Source: Candidatus Methanomassiliicoccus intestinalis Issoire-Mx1
GTDB lineage: Archaea; Thermoplasmatota; Thermoplasmata; Methanomassiliicoccales; Methanomassiliicoccaceae
Reading direction: 5' to 3'
NCBI RefSeq assembly: GCF_000404225.1
Contig: NC_021353.1
Location: forward strand, 1,798,001-1,862,000
Length of the DNA: 64,000 nucleotides
Shown: positions 1 through 7,740 of the stretch, in pieces
Position numbering within the stretch: the first letter of the stretch is position 1
Layout: every line of letters starts with the position of its first letter
Notes under the pieces: model-generated
The model's input: the letters and a program-made list of their open reading frames with translations, nothing else
The model's database searches: none
What the model was told of the DNA's origin: nothing
Position numbers and translations under genes: made by a program

Positions 1-38
1 TATTATAAGTTACGAAAAGAGAAGAAAGAGGAATCAGA

Positions 39-395
39 ATGAATGTTACGATCACTCCGGATTCGGAGGCAAATTACATTTTATCAAGTATAGCCTCATC
101 TAAGCTGAAATTGAAGCTTGATGTTGCATTAGCTGGGGAATCTGTGCCATTCCGTCAGGCCTTACAGTACTACAGCCTTTTAGGAATGCAAAATGACCTG
201 CTTGCAGATAAGCTTCTGTCGCTGCTTAGAGATGATGCTGTTTCAATAGCTATGACAAAAGCAGCTACGCTTGATCGCATATGTGCCATGATTGACACGG
301 AGCCTGTCAGAGTAATCAAACCCTCTAAACCAGATCCTATCATATTTGATGATCCGCAGCCGTCAGGCAGCGGATCCAATAAGGAGCCGCAGTAA
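39..395 (+). CDS. Hypothetical 118-aa protein of the integrated element
   Basis: I do not recognise this protein. It is mostly helical in appearance, with a Ser/Pro/Gly-rich tail after about residue 95 that looks disordered. An AAGAGGA purine run lies about 8 bp before the ATG, which supports the start. It sits directly before the Rep gene with two hairpins in between, so it may be an accessory replication or maintenance gene of the same element. That role is inferred from position only. Confidence 0.6.
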   Translation: MNVTITPDSEANYILSSIASSKLKLKLDVALAGESVPFRQALQYYSLLGMQNDLLADKLLSLLRDDAVSIAMTKAATLDRICAMIDTEPVRVIKPSKPDPIIFDDPQPSGSGSNKEPQ

Positions 396-455
396 AGCGT
401 CTGAGCTGGAGCCAGACGCTTACGAGGCTCCGCCTTAGACACTAACCAATTAGTG
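396..455. other. Paired hairpins upstream of rep, possible rolling-circle origin
   Basis: Two inverted repeats occupy the gap before the Rep gene. AGCGTCTG (396-403) pairs perfectly with CAGACGCT (413-420) around a 9-nt loop, and CACTAA (440-445) pairs with TTAGTG (450-455) around CCAA. HUH Rep proteins nick single-stranded DNA in hairpin loops, often next to rep, so this is a candidate nick site. The first hairpin begins at the stop codon of the preceding gene, so a terminator is an alternative. Confidence 0.4.
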
Positions 456-513
456 TAAGCTCTCGATTTATTTCAATTTAAAAACTAATCAATAAAAGTA
501 GAAGGTATAGACT

Positions 514-1713
514 ATGTCTTGGAAATATTCAGACCCTAACGAATGGGAAAAAGCAATCACATCAGAAGTATTCCCTTTAGAAGATGTTGCTGCAGCATAT
601 ATTGAATGGGAAAAAGAAGATATATACAGCATCTTGGAGAATAAAGAAACAAGAGAAATCATACCAGCTCTTCAGGTTAAAAGAGGCAACAGGGCTTATT
701 CAAAGAAACAGCGCAGGAAAATCTTACCTGTTACTCGCGCGATGTATGAAAGAAAGTTTGATACTGCATCTAAAGATGCAAGACAGTACACATCTAGGTA
801 CACTAGAGCAATATTTCTTACTTTAGAATATAACCCTCATGAGATATCATTACAGGATGCTTGGTTAAGTTTGAAAGGAAAGGGATCAGATCTCAATTTA
901 TTCAAAGCAAAACTGAATAGGTTTTTCAGTTCTTCTGTAAAAGGCAATAGGAGTAAAACAAGGTATATGTACCGCAGATCTAACAATCCTGTAACATACA
1001 GCAGTCATGCCAGGAAAGAAGCGCATGAGTCAGGTTATCCTCATGTTCACATGATCTTAATATTATCAGAGCCTGTGTATACATACTATCACAAGAAATC
1101 ACAGTCCTGGCGTCTTCCTTATGAAGATGTTGTGCTGCCGATTAAACAGATGTGGGCTGAGTCTGTAGGCTGCCAGTCAGCCTATTGTGATGTTCAGGCA
1201 ATAGTTGATGCAAGCATCACTGAGAAAGATACTGGAGTTAAGCGGTCTGTTATGTCTTATGTTCTGAAATATGTAACAAAAGATGTTGACGCATCAAATC
1301 CCAAGTCCGTCAATACTCATGCTCTCCAAAAATTCTTTGGAGTCAGGGATATTTTCAGCTCTAAATTTTTATCAGATTTAGACGTGATACTTAACCGACG
1401 TGATAAGACAGAGATTGAGTTAAAACGTACCATAAAAGAAATTAAGAGAATTGAGAAGCTGAAAGATCATTTTGGTTATCTTACAAGCGATCTTCCTGAA
1501 AAATTGACAGCGTTATATGAAAGAAAGGCAGAGCTCCAGGAGGAGCTCCGCAGACTCAAAAATATAAAATGGTATTATATTGGTACACGTAAGTTTGCGA
1601 GTATCCAGGAATATGCAGAATTCTATATGCGGATTGAAAAATACAACATGCAGCAGCTTGAGGTTTACCGCAATAATATTATGTCAGATTCTCACGGTCT
1701 TGCTTTGGTCTGA
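514..1713 (+). CDS. HUH-family rolling-circle replication initiator (Rep)
   Basis: Probable initiator of rolling-circle replication: a tyrosine cleaves the origin and stays bound to the 5' end. Motif 1 is FLTLEY near residue 111. The metal-binding HUH motif is HVH at residues 177-179 within YPHVHMILIL. The tyrosine motif is SYVLKYVTK (Y249, Y253, K256). The C-terminal 110 residues are highly charged and look coiled-coil. A TATA-like stretch (about 475-484) and a GAAGGT ribosome site (501-506) precede the ATG. Similar Reps occur in archaeal plasmids and viruses; I cannot assign a subfamily. With the integrase downstream it suggests an integrative plasmid or provirus. Confidence 0.82.
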   Translation: MSWKYSDPNEWEKAITSEVFPLEDVAAAYIEWEKEDIYSILENKETREIIPALQVKRGNRAYSKKQRRKILPVTRAMYERKFDTASKDARQYTSRYTRAIFLTLEYNPHEISLQDAWLSLKGKGSDLNLFKAKLNRFFSSSVKGNRSKTRYMYRRSNNPVTYSSHARKEAHESGYPHVHMILILSEPVYTYYHKKSQSWRLPYEDVVLPIKQMWAESVGCQSAYCDVQAIVDASITEKDTGVKRSVMSYVLKYVTKDVDASNPKSVNTHALQKFFGVRDIFSSKFLSDLDVILNRRDKTEIELKRTIKEIKRIEKLKDHFGYLTSDLPEKLTALYERKAELQEELRRLKNIKWYYIGTRKFASIQEYAEFYMRIEKYNMQQLEVYRNNIMSDSHGLALV

Positions 1714-1746
1714 TATGCTGCATTAATTCTTATACTGGTTGAAAAA

Positions 1747-2349
1747 TCAGTGATTTATTCTTTTATTTAGATTATCGAGAGAATAAAATGCTTTCTTGTC
1801 AATGTTATATTTCATGTAAACTGACTGATACATTTTGCTGTATTTCATATCGTCAAGATTAAAACAGAATAATTCTGCTGGATCTGATGGAGATCCTCCT
1901 AGTCCAATAATTATATAGACATTTAGATTTGTTTTTTCTCGAATGTCTTTATACTTCATCATTTTTTCATATGTACACCAAGTAAGAGATTTATCCGGAT
2001 TTGTATGTGATCGATATTTGCATTCTACCCAGAATATGGCACCGGTATTTTTATCTCTTAATTTGAAATCTGGATTCAAGCATCCTTCCATCCTCCTACC
2101 TGTAAGAGGATCAAAAGATATTGCTCTTTGAACCATACTAAAAGCATCTTCAGGAAATAATGACAGTGCATAGTTCTCAAAATCTGTTCCTTTTTTGTAA
2201 TTGCCTTCTTTTTTCTGTTCATTTGATTCGTTTTCAGTTGCGGTTTTTTCTTCTAAGAGTTCTTCTACTTTTTCTTCTTGAACTTTTATTTCTTCAGATT
2301 TTTCAGAATCAGATTTTTTACGTGAAAACTTATCGAATATGCTCATCAC
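1747..2349 (-). CDS. PD-(D/E)xK nuclease-like protein
   Basis: A 200-aa protein. The first 65 residues are charged, Glu/Lys-rich and probably disordered or coiled-coil. The rest carries a restriction-endonuclease-like signature: GTDFENYALSLF, then NPDFKL and FWVECKYR near residues 90-112, giving the D...ExK pattern, followed by a hydrophobic strand (VYIIIGLGG). Mrr-like and Holliday-junction-resolvase-like nucleases share this fold. The gene faces rep convergently inside the element, so a role in processing element DNA or in defence is plausible but not shown. Start is the first of two consecutive ATGs. Confidence 0.62.
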   Translation of the reverse strand: MMSIFDKFSRKKSDSEKSEEIKVQEEKVEELLEEKTATENESNEQKKEGNYKKGTDFENYALSLFPEDAFSMVQRAISFDPLTGRRMEGCLNPDFKLRDKNTGAIFWVECKYRSHTNPDKSLTWCTYEKMMKYKDIREKTNLNVYIIIGLGGSPSDPAELFCFNLDDMKYSKMYQSVYMKYNIDKKAFYSLDNLNKRINH

Positions 2350-2478
2350 TGAGTATTAGATGTTCATTTAAATAGTACTTTTGGATATTTTGATAGCCAA
2401 AAATGAAAGATCATGAATCCCAATTGAGTTTTTAGAGTTGGGTAATACATCCAATATGATTAATCTTTTTGAAAATTT

Positions 2479-2841
2479 TTAAGATTGATCTTGTTTTTCA
2501 TCAGCTAAGGTATTCGGAACACTTCTTCTATGGGATTCCACGAAGTCTTTTTCAGATTCTTCTTGTTTAGTTTCATTAGAGAGTATCTTGTTTAAATCTT
2601 CCATTGTTTTTAGAGCGTCTATTCCTTTTTGTGTTATGTACAATGCTTTTACATTGTACCTTCCTTGCTGTTTTTCTTCAATTAATCCAAGATCTATTAA
2701 TTCATCAGTTCTTTCTTGTCTTGTATTTCTTGATCCTTCGAGCATACTATAAAGATCTGATTTTTTGATGCCAGGGTTGTCTCTGATTATAGTCAGAATT
2801 TCTAGATTGTGAGAGACCAAGAGAGGATTCCCTGTTTTCAT
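2479..2841 (-). CDS. Small winged-helix DNA-binding protein
   Basis: A 120-aa protein with a MarR/PadR-like winged helix: NLEILTIIRDNPGIKKSDLYSML, a recognition-helix region (TRQERTDELIDLGLIEE), then the wing and YITQKGIDAL. The acidic tail is probably disordered. It is transcribed away from the small genes at 3.0 kb, so the gap between could hold a divergent promoter it controls. It resembles the proteins at 4831, 5569 and 6054, all of which share an LT-x-KG wing motif. Confidence 0.65.
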   Translation of the reverse strand: MKTGNPLLVSHNLEILTIIRDNPGIKKSDLYSMLEGSRNTRQERTDELIDLGLIEEKQQGRYNVKALYITQKGIDALKTMEDLNKILSNETKQEESEKDFVESHRRSVPNTLADEKQDQS

Positions 2842-2902
2842 GAAAACTAAGAGTGTGAACTAATCGTTTAAATCGTTCTATCTTTCATCTTTTCAGTGAA
2901 AA

Positions 2903-3023
2903 GATATAAATATGTTTCACGGTAATGATGAAACTAAGTTGGCTCTGCCCGGAGCCAAAGTTATCCCGAGAATATTGGGGGCTAGACCCCCATTAAACCT
3001 TTTACAAATCAAAGGTGGTGAAA
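2903..3023 (+). promoter_or_regulatory. TATA box and structured leader of the small-gene/integrase operon
   Basis: GATATAAATA (about 2903-2912) predicts a start near 2934. The leader then has TTGGCTC/GAGCCAA (7 bp, about 2939-2958) and TGGGGG/CCCCCA (6 bp, about 2978-2994). CCTTT can further pair with AAAGG, covering the AAAGGTGG ribosome site at 3011-3018. This looks like a regulatory leader or a small RNA; I recognise no known riboswitch family. Confidence 0.45.
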
Positions 3024-3209
3024 GTGACAAAAAGCAAAGTGTTCTGTTATAGGATTGGAAGTAATGTTGCTGTAGACCGTGCCAGGGACTGTTTGGCTTT
3101 TGATTCTTCTTTGAATCGTGGAAGATGGTGCGGATACTGCAAGCATACACAGACAGGCAATGAAGACGAAGTGATTGTTGATCTTGATTCTATTTATTCT
3201 GGTGATTGA
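3024..3209 (+). CDS. Small cysteine-containing protein (61 aa)
   Basis: Unknown function. The protein contains a CGYC pair (in RWCGYCKH) plus two further cysteines, which suggests metal binding, and an acidic C-terminus. Three GTG codons could serve as start (3015, 3018, 3024). I chose 3024 because the AGGTGG ribosome site overlaps the first two. It is the first gene of a tightly packed set running into the integrase, so it probably belongs to the element's integration or regulation module. Confidence 0.5.
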   Translation: MTKSKVFCYRIGSNVAVDRARDCLAFDSSLNRGRWCGYCKHTQTGNEDEVIVDLDSIYSGD

Positions 3210-3211
3210 TC

Positions 3212-3358
3212 ATGAGAAAATACCTTGTCTATTACTATAATCAAGTAATCAAAGACTGGGAATTTTTCAGAGTAAAAATGCATCCTAATTCTGTTAAAAA
3301 TTGGCTTAGGGATTTTGAAAGTTCTGGCTTTTTACATGCATATGAGGTGCTTTTATGA
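3212..3358 (+). CDS. 48-aa hypothetical protein
   Basis: A small open frame starting MRKYLVYYYNQ, rich in aromatic and basic residues, with no recognised motif. It begins 3 bp after the previous gene and overlaps the next by ATGA, which is the arrangement expected of a translated, coupled gene. Function unknown. Confidence 0.45.
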   Translation: MRKYLVYYYNQVIKDWEFFRVKMHPNSVKNWLRDFESSGFLHAYEVLL

Positions 3359-3477
3359 GTCAATGCTGTCCTGTTTGTGATTGCAGGGTTTTTTATGAAC
3401 TTGTTAGTTCAGATCATACCTGGATTGCTATTGTTTGCGATGAATGCGGATATACAATTAAGTTTGATCTGTGTTGA
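3355..3477 (+). CDS. 40-aa zinc-ribbon microprotein
   Basis: Begins at ATG 3355 within the ATGA overlap. It carries CCPVCDC near the N-terminus and CDECGY about 25 residues later, a compact CxxC...CxxC zinc ribbon. The stop at 3475-3477 overlaps the possible GTG start of the integrase, so the two are probably translationally coupled. It could be a DNA-binding accessory such as an excisionase-like factor, but that is a guess from position. Confidence 0.5.
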   Translation: MSQCCPVCDCRVFYELVSSDHTWIAIVCDECGYTIKFDLC

Positions 3478-4478
3478 TTGCTATGCCTTTCAATAATTCT
3501 GTATTGTTAGTTAGCGATATTGATCTTAATGAGGCTGATTATTCAACTACTCTTAGTGGCTGCATAGAGCAGTTTTCAGATTATTTAGAGTCTGAACCTG
3601 CTCTGTACAGTCCATCTACTGTTGTATATTATACGACTCATGCAGATCTTGCATTAACTATCATACAGGCATTTGATCCTGATGTACTGCCTTATACTGT
3701 CTGCAGAAGCCATGTTCAGTATCTTGTTTCAGAAATTGTAGCTCGTGGATATTCTGTGAAGTATTGTAAGCATTTGATCACTGGATTGAAGAAGATTTGT
3801 AAATTTTATCATAACAATATCTTTGATAATATTACATTTCGCTGGTCTGTTGATGCTCGTCCTGCTGCTAATTGGCTTACTGAGTCTCAGGCTGCTCAGT
3901 TGCTGAGTCTTGATCTTTCTCCAGTACAGGAATTGATTCTGCATCTTGAGTTATGCATGGGTCTGAGAAGGTCTGAAGTAGGTCGTCTGAAGGTGTCAGA
4001 TATCCATAACGGATATTTGGATGTTCACGGCAAAGGTTCTATGGGAGGCAAGTTCAGGCGCATTCCATTCCACCATGATACGCAGAAGGTTCTTGACAGA
4101 TTTTTACAATACCGTCGATGGTTAATTGATACTCATTTTGCCAGATGGGGAATCTGTGATATTCCTGAGCAGTTGCTGATTTGGTCAAATGACAGCAGAG
4201 GCCTGTTTCAGTATAACATTGAATCAGGTTCTGGATTAGACGGCATACTTGCAAGAATTTCTAATCTGGTTTACTTTGATTTCAGTCATCATACTTTGCG
4301 CCGCACATTTGGCCGTATTCTGCATAGATCAAATGTTAAGATCCAGACCATTTCTAAACTTCTTGGACATGAAGATACTGCTACGACTGTCAAGTATCTT
4401 GGTTTGGACATGGACGATATGATTGACGGCATGTCAATGATGAGAATAAAGGGAATTGATGATTGCGATGAAATATGA
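3471..4478 (+). CDS. Tyrosine recombinase (integrase)
   Basis: A complete 335-aa integrase of the phage-integrase/XerC superfamily, which performs site-specific recombination through a 3'-phosphotyrosine. Residues 20-130 form the SAM-like core-binding domain. The catalytic set is all visible: R166 (MGLRRSEV), a lysine in the beta hairpin near 188-194, H274xxR277 (HHTLRRTF), H300 (LLGH) and Y309. The start is GTG 3471, overlapping the preceding gene, or ATG 3483. An apparent tRNA 3' fragment lies 26 bp downstream, which fits int-att adjacency. The enzyme looks functional. Confidence 0.88.
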   Translation: MLIAMPFNNSVLLVSDIDLNEADYSTTLSGCIEQFSDYLESEPALYSPSTVVYYTTHADLALTIIQAFDPDVLPYTVCRSHVQYLVSEIVARGYSVKYCKHLITGLKKICKFYHNNIFDNITFRWSVDARPAANWLTESQAAQLLSLDLSPVQELILHLELCMGLRRSEVGRLKVSDIHNGYLDVHGKGSMGGKFRRIPFHHDTQKVLDRFLQYRRWLIDTHFARWGICDIPEQLLIWSNDSRGLFQYNIESGSGLDGILARISNLVYFDFSHHTLRRTFGRILHRSNVKIQTISKLLGHEDTATTVKYLGLDMDDMIDGMSMMRIKGIDDCDEI

Positions 4479-4504
4479 AATTATGATTCCATATAAACAT
4501 GAGT

Positions 4505-4524
4505 TTCGGATCCCTCCGAGCCCG
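4505..4524 (+). other. tRNA 3'-end fragment, candidate attachment site
   Basis: The stretch reads as T-loop TTCGGAT, then the 3' T-stem strand CCCTC, then a 3' acceptor strand CGAGCCC and one discriminator base. The 5' half of the tRNA, including a matching GAGGG strand, is absent. Archaeal integrases commonly recombine at tRNA 3' ends and leave such a copy next to int. The intact tRNA would be left of this window. The same bases also contribute to a terminator-like hairpin. Confidence 0.45.
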
Positions 4525-4537
4525 CCTCGCTTTTTTT
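4518..4537 (+). terminator. T-run terminator after the integrase
   Basis: CGAG (4518-4521 region) pairs with CTCG across a short C/G loop and is followed at once by seven T residues (4531-4537). Archaeal termination mainly depends on the T-run. It lies 40-59 bp after the integrase stop. Confidence 0.5.
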
Positions 4538-4830
4538 ATTATATGAATTGAAGAGTTCAGCAGTCTATCTTTTTTACAGCTAAGAGATCATCATTTGAAA
4601 ATATTCTTTAATTTTTATCATCCAGTAATTCATTTTCTTTAGACTGCATGTTTTCATAATTAATCATAGAGTTACAGGTTTAAAATCAGGATTGCAGAGT
4701 CCTAGTCGAGTCCTAAATTATGAAAGCAGTTTTATGAGATTTCTACTGCCAGCAGTGTTTTGAATTTCATACGCCGGACAGCGGATAAAAAACAATTTAA
4801 TAAAAACCGACCGCTTATTCCTTACGCTGT
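4538..4830. other. AT-rich gap without a recognised gene
   Basis: About 290 bp between the integrase terminator and the next winged-helix gene. I see no convincing coding frame. An AT-rich stretch (AAAACAATTTAATAAAAAC) just before the next gene may hold its promoter. Confidence 0.5.
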
Positions 4831-5130
4831 ATGAAAAGTCAGCATCGCAACATCCTTTCAATGCGTTATTCAACTGATGTGTTAGTGACGGTGCTGGAAT
4901 CTAAAGAACGCTGCAAATTCAGTGATCTGAATGAATTTGTGACAAATTATTCTACATTAAATTCTCTGCTGTCTGCTTTCGAGAAGGAAGGTCTGGTCGT
5001 GATTGAAGAAGTTATGAGACCTCATTATACAAGATATATAGATCTTACAGACAAAGGCAGAGAAATAGCTGAGCATCTGAAACAGGCAAATAAACTTTTG
5101 AATGAAACGGGGGACGGCAATGAGTATTGA
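4831..5130 (+). CDS. Small winged-helix DNA-binding protein
   Basis: A 99-aa MarR-like winged-helix protein: RYSTDVLVTVLESKERCKFS, LNSLLSAFEKEGLVVIEE as recognition helix and wing, and IDLTDKGREIAEHLKQ near the C-terminus. It shares the LT-x-KG-x-x-(I/V)A motif with the proteins at 5569 and 6054, so these are probably paralogues. Its end overlaps the next gene, which indicates co-transcription. Confidence 0.62.
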   Translation: MKSQHRNILSMRYSTDVLVTVLESKERCKFSDLNEFVTNYSTLNSLLSAFEKEGLVVIEEVMRPHYTRYIDLTDKGREIAEHLKQANKLLNETGDGNEY

Positions 5131-5404
5131 TCCCATTGAACTCCAGATTGTTTTTTACAGAAATGTTCTGCATCAAAATATTCAGGCAATCGCACAGAAA
5201 ACCGGCATGCCGGAACAGAGAATCATTAATATTCTGAGAAAGATCAGAACGCGATCAGAGCGATTAATACTGCCTGATTACTACTGTCTTACATACAGCA
5301 ATGGCATGCGTAAAAGAGTATATCACTGGAGCAACAAATATGAAATGTGCAGAGATATGTTCGAAAAAGAACTTAAAAAGATTTTAGAGGTTATAGCTGA
5401 GTGA
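5120..5404 (+). CDS. Helix-turn-helix-like 94-aa protein
   Basis: I chose ATG 5120, preceded by the ribosome site GGGGGA (5109-5114), over the in-frame ATG at 5102. The segment NIQAIAQKTGMPEQRIINILRKI reads as a helix-turn-helix near residues 20-45. The remainder is basic. It overlaps the upstream winged-helix gene by 11 bp, so the pair may be coordinated. Function unknown beyond likely nucleic-acid binding. Confidence 0.5.
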   Translation: MSIDPIELQIVFYRNVLHQNIQAIAQKTGMPEQRIINILRKIRTRSERLILPDYYCLTYSNGMRKRVYHWSNKYEMCRDMFEKELKKILEVIAE

Positions 5405-5568
5405 ATATTTCAAAATCAGCGATATTCCATACATAACCAGAATACATCTGTAATCATCATCTAACATAGAGACTCTTTATGTTCGTATCAATGAGTGATG
5501 AATAAACAATGATGTATGAGAATTTGCATAAAGTCTGAAAAGTTGCTTATCAATGCAGAAAAATAAAA

Positions 5569-5847
5569 TCAATCGTTGATGAGATCCTCAGCCTGCTTAA
5601 GCAGCTCTGCTACCTGTTTTCCTTTTTCTGTTAAGGAGACCTTACGACTTCTCCGTACTTTTTGTTCTTTGAGAACTATGACTCCATCGTTCTGCAGGCG
5701 TTCTAGAACTGAAACTAGAAACTTGTGGTTATCATTGATAAAATGCAAGTCGGAGATATATGGCTCATCATCACATTCTAAAAGATAAGTAATTATTGAT
5801 ACTGCACCGCTCATATCTAAGACTGTTTTCAATTGTAACATATTCAA
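5569..5847 (-). CDS. Small winged-helix DNA-binding protein
   Basis: A 92-aa protein with the layout of the other small winged-helix proteins here: SGAVSIITYLLE, VLERLQNDGVIVLKE as recognition region and wing, and VSLTEKGKQVAELLKQAEDL at the end. The basic wing (KVRRSRK) fits DNA contact. It runs opposite to the pair at 4831-5404, leaving a gap between their 3' ends. Probably one of a local paralogous set. Confidence 0.6.
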   Translation of the reverse strand: MNMLQLKTVLDMSGAVSIITYLLECDDEPYISDLHFINDNHKFLVSVLERLQNDGVIVLKEQKVRRSRKVSLTEKGKQVAELLKQAEDLIND

Positions 5848-6053
5848 CAGAGAATTACCAATAAAGATATTAAAGATTACATTTAAGATTATTTAGTGAA
5901 CTTCATAAGCTACAATTTTGAATGTAGTGATGGATCACGAATAAACGCCAAAAAACAATGTAAAACTAAAACCAAAAACTTCAAAACAGATATTTATCAG
6001 GGATTGTTGTGCTTTCCCCTTCTAAATAGAAATTTAAATGATTTCTATAGCAT

Positions 6054-6353
6054 TCATAAAACTTGATTTTCTGGAACTTTTCCTTCTGAGATTTGATCGA
6101 TTTCGATCAGTCTTTGAGCTATCATTTTTCCTTTTTCAGTCAACTCTACAAAAGTTGTATTATTTTCGTATTTTCTGAGATCGTATGTAACAAATCCCCA
6201 TGATTTCATTTCATCTAGCTTTCTAGCTCTATTACCACCAGTAGGGACAACTGTGTATACCTCACTCTTTTTCATTCTTCCGTTTTTAAAGAGATGTTTA
6301 ATCATTGCCTGCTGGTGTTTATCTAGTTCCATGTTGGTTATTACACAAGGCAA
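6054..6353 (-). CDS. Small winged-helix DNA-binding protein
   Basis: A 99-aa protein with MIKHLFKNGRMKKSEVYTVV, a recognition region RARKLDEMKSWGFVTYD and VELTEKGKMIAQRL. Another member of the local winged-helix set. Its upstream side faces a divergent small frame at 6461, so the AT-rich gap at 6354-6460 may hold a shared promoter and operator. Confidence 0.6.
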   Translation of the reverse strand: MPCVITNMELDKHQQAMIKHLFKNGRMKKSEVYTVVPTGGNRARKLDEMKSWGFVTYDLRKYENNTTFVELTEKGKMIAQRLIEIDQISEGKVPENQVL

Positions 6354-6460
6354 TATGCAATATCAACATAAGCCATGTTAGTGATAATTGCATTTTTCAT
6401 TAACCAATATAACTATATACTAATATTCCATTGAAGTAATTAGATTTTTCACAAACCAAT

Positions 6461-6607
6461 ATGAAATGGATGGAAGAGAATATGAATGAAATACTGGTGA
6501 CTAAAAAGGTGCCCTCTGGCAATCACACAGAGTTAACAAAAGAAGTATGTCAGAAGCTGCATGCGTACAAAAATGGCTCATTTCACAGCATACATAGGAA
6601 GATATGA
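6461..6607 (+). CDS. Possible 48-aa protein
   Basis: An open frame starting MKWMEENMNEIL, with another ATG at its eighth codon. It has no recognised motif and a basic, histidine-containing C-terminus. It sits between divergent and downstream genes in an otherwise empty 319-bp gap. Support is only frame length and position, so it may not be expressed. Confidence 0.3.
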   Translation: MKWMEENMNEILVTKKVPSGNHTELTKEVCQKLHAYKNGSFHSIHRKI

Positions 6608-6672
6608 AAAATCAAAGTTTTGAAATTTATCAATTCAGGCTAAGTATCTTTTAAAATTTTTGGAGGAAAAAA

Positions 6673-7014
6673 ATGCTAGAAATATACATACAATACAGCG
6701 GTAGCTCTGCAGTATTGCAATATCTAATCTTTCTCAAAAAGTCAAAAGAACTGATAAAAATAAAACCAGCATTAGCAGGTCTACTTCCTGAAAGATCTAA
6801 TGGAATAAGATGCAGACGATATGCTCGCCACTATCTAATCAGAGCTAAAGAAAGAATGAACTTCTTCGATATATCTCTAAATCCAGATGCAGAGAGCAGT
6901 ATACAATTTGAATCCCAAGCACAAATTTGGATGTTTATAGAACTTGGATTAAAACGTATTTGTAACATCAAATCCAAAAACTTCAAAACAGAACTTCAGC
7001 AGGGGGAGTTTTGA
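6673..7014 (+). CDS. Hypothetical 113-aa protein
   Basis: Not recognised. It is basic, with SSAVLQYLIFLKKSKELIKIK near the N-terminus that could be helical. TTGGAGGAAAAA (about 6660-6671) is a strong ribosome site before the ATG. It ends by overlapping the zinc-finger gene, so the two form an operon with the 40-aa frame after that. Function unknown. Confidence 0.55.
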   Translation: MLEIYIQYSGSSAVLQYLIFLKKSKELIKIKPALAGLLPERSNGIRCRRYARHYLIRAKERMNFFDISLNPDAESSIQFESQAQIWMFIELGLKRICNIKSKNFKTELQQGEF

Positions 7015-7427
7015 TGAGCTGCAGCTGCAAGCTATGCAGATTCAACAAGATGCTTTCAGCACTCATGATAGAGCTTTACAAAGAGCATGGAAAAGATGAG
7101 TTTACAAAGACAGAATTCAGAAAGATCCTTAGCTGGTTGAGAGGGATACCTACAGATTCCCACATGACAGAAAGATATTGGAAAGCTGCAGAGAGAAACG
7201 ACTGCATTAATCTATTAAGCAGAAATTCAGCAACACTTTCTGAATCAGCATTGTACCTGCATGGCAAAATACCTATAAAGGATCATAAACACCTGCCGCA
7301 CCGCTGCCCTGTGTGCAACAGAAATTTTTCTTCAGATAGTATTGTCATAAAACATCTGGTAAATGTGCATAATTTCAGCGATTATCGTGCAAGGTACCTG
7401 ATGAACATGATTGAAAGAGACTTGTAA
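7014..7427 (+). CDS. C2H2 zinc-finger protein
   Basis: A 137-aa protein with an N-terminal CSCKLCRF cysteine cluster and a C-terminal C2H2 finger, HRCPVCNRNF...HLVNVH, near residues 95-120. C2H2 fingers are common in archaeal plasmids and viruses as DNA- or protein-binding regulators. The start is ATG 7014, preceded by AGGGGGA; a TTG at 7011 is also in frame. The end overlaps the next small frame (TAATG). A shortened copy of the C-terminus appears at 8006-8107, beyond the structured RNA candidate. Confidence 0.65.
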   Translation: MSCSCKLCRFNKMLSALMIELYKEHGKDEFTKTEFRKILSWLRGIPTDSHMTERYWKAAERNDCINLLSRNSATLSESALYLHGKIPIKDHKHLPHRCPVCNRNFSSDSIVIKHLVNVHNFSDYRARYLMNMIERDL

Positions 7428-7485
7428 TGAGCTCTCATGCAGCTAAATGTGCGAAGAAATGGCATATGCGTGTGTTGATGAATGT
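7387..7485 (+). repeat. Direct repeat, copy 1 (zinc-finger operon end)
   Basis: About 99 bp covering the zinc-finger gene's C-terminus, its stop and the start of the 40-aa frame. It matches 8066-8165 at an offset of 680 bp with only a few mismatches by eye. Confidence 0.85.
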
Positions 7486-7549
7486 ATCTGAGCTTGAAAA
7501 CCTGAATTTTTATCAGTCTTATAAACAGCATAGCAAGAGCTCCCGATGA
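7427..7549 (+). CDS. 40-aa protein coupled to the zinc-finger gene
   Basis: Starts at the A of the preceding TAA stop. The sequence begins MSSHAAKCAKKWHMR and is basic. The first 20 codons are nearly identical to the frame at 8107-8169, and most differences are silent or conservative, which supports translation of both. Function unknown. Confidence 0.45.
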   Translation: MSSHAAKCAKKWHMRVLMNVSELENLNFYQSYKQHSKSSR

Positions 7550-7712
7550 GTTCTTTTCTTACAGATTCTGCATTCATCCGATAGATCTGGAGGGTGCCAC
7601 GACCTAATTTTCATCTCACTATTTTATATATTCACATTTGAACGAGTTCAATAGTTGAGTCTGATGTATCCAAAGATAATCCTTAGTTTCCACTCTTCGT
7701 TTTGCAAGCCAA

Positions 7713-7720
7713 TTAAATAT
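7713..7720 (+). promoter_or_regulatory. TATA box of the structured RNA candidate
   Basis: TTAAATAT in an AATTAAATATTAAAA context lies about 25 bp before 7741, where the paired RNA structure begins. The spacing is what an archaeal promoter would need. Confidence 0.5.
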
Positions 7721-7740
7721 TAAAATGTCCATCTAAAAGT

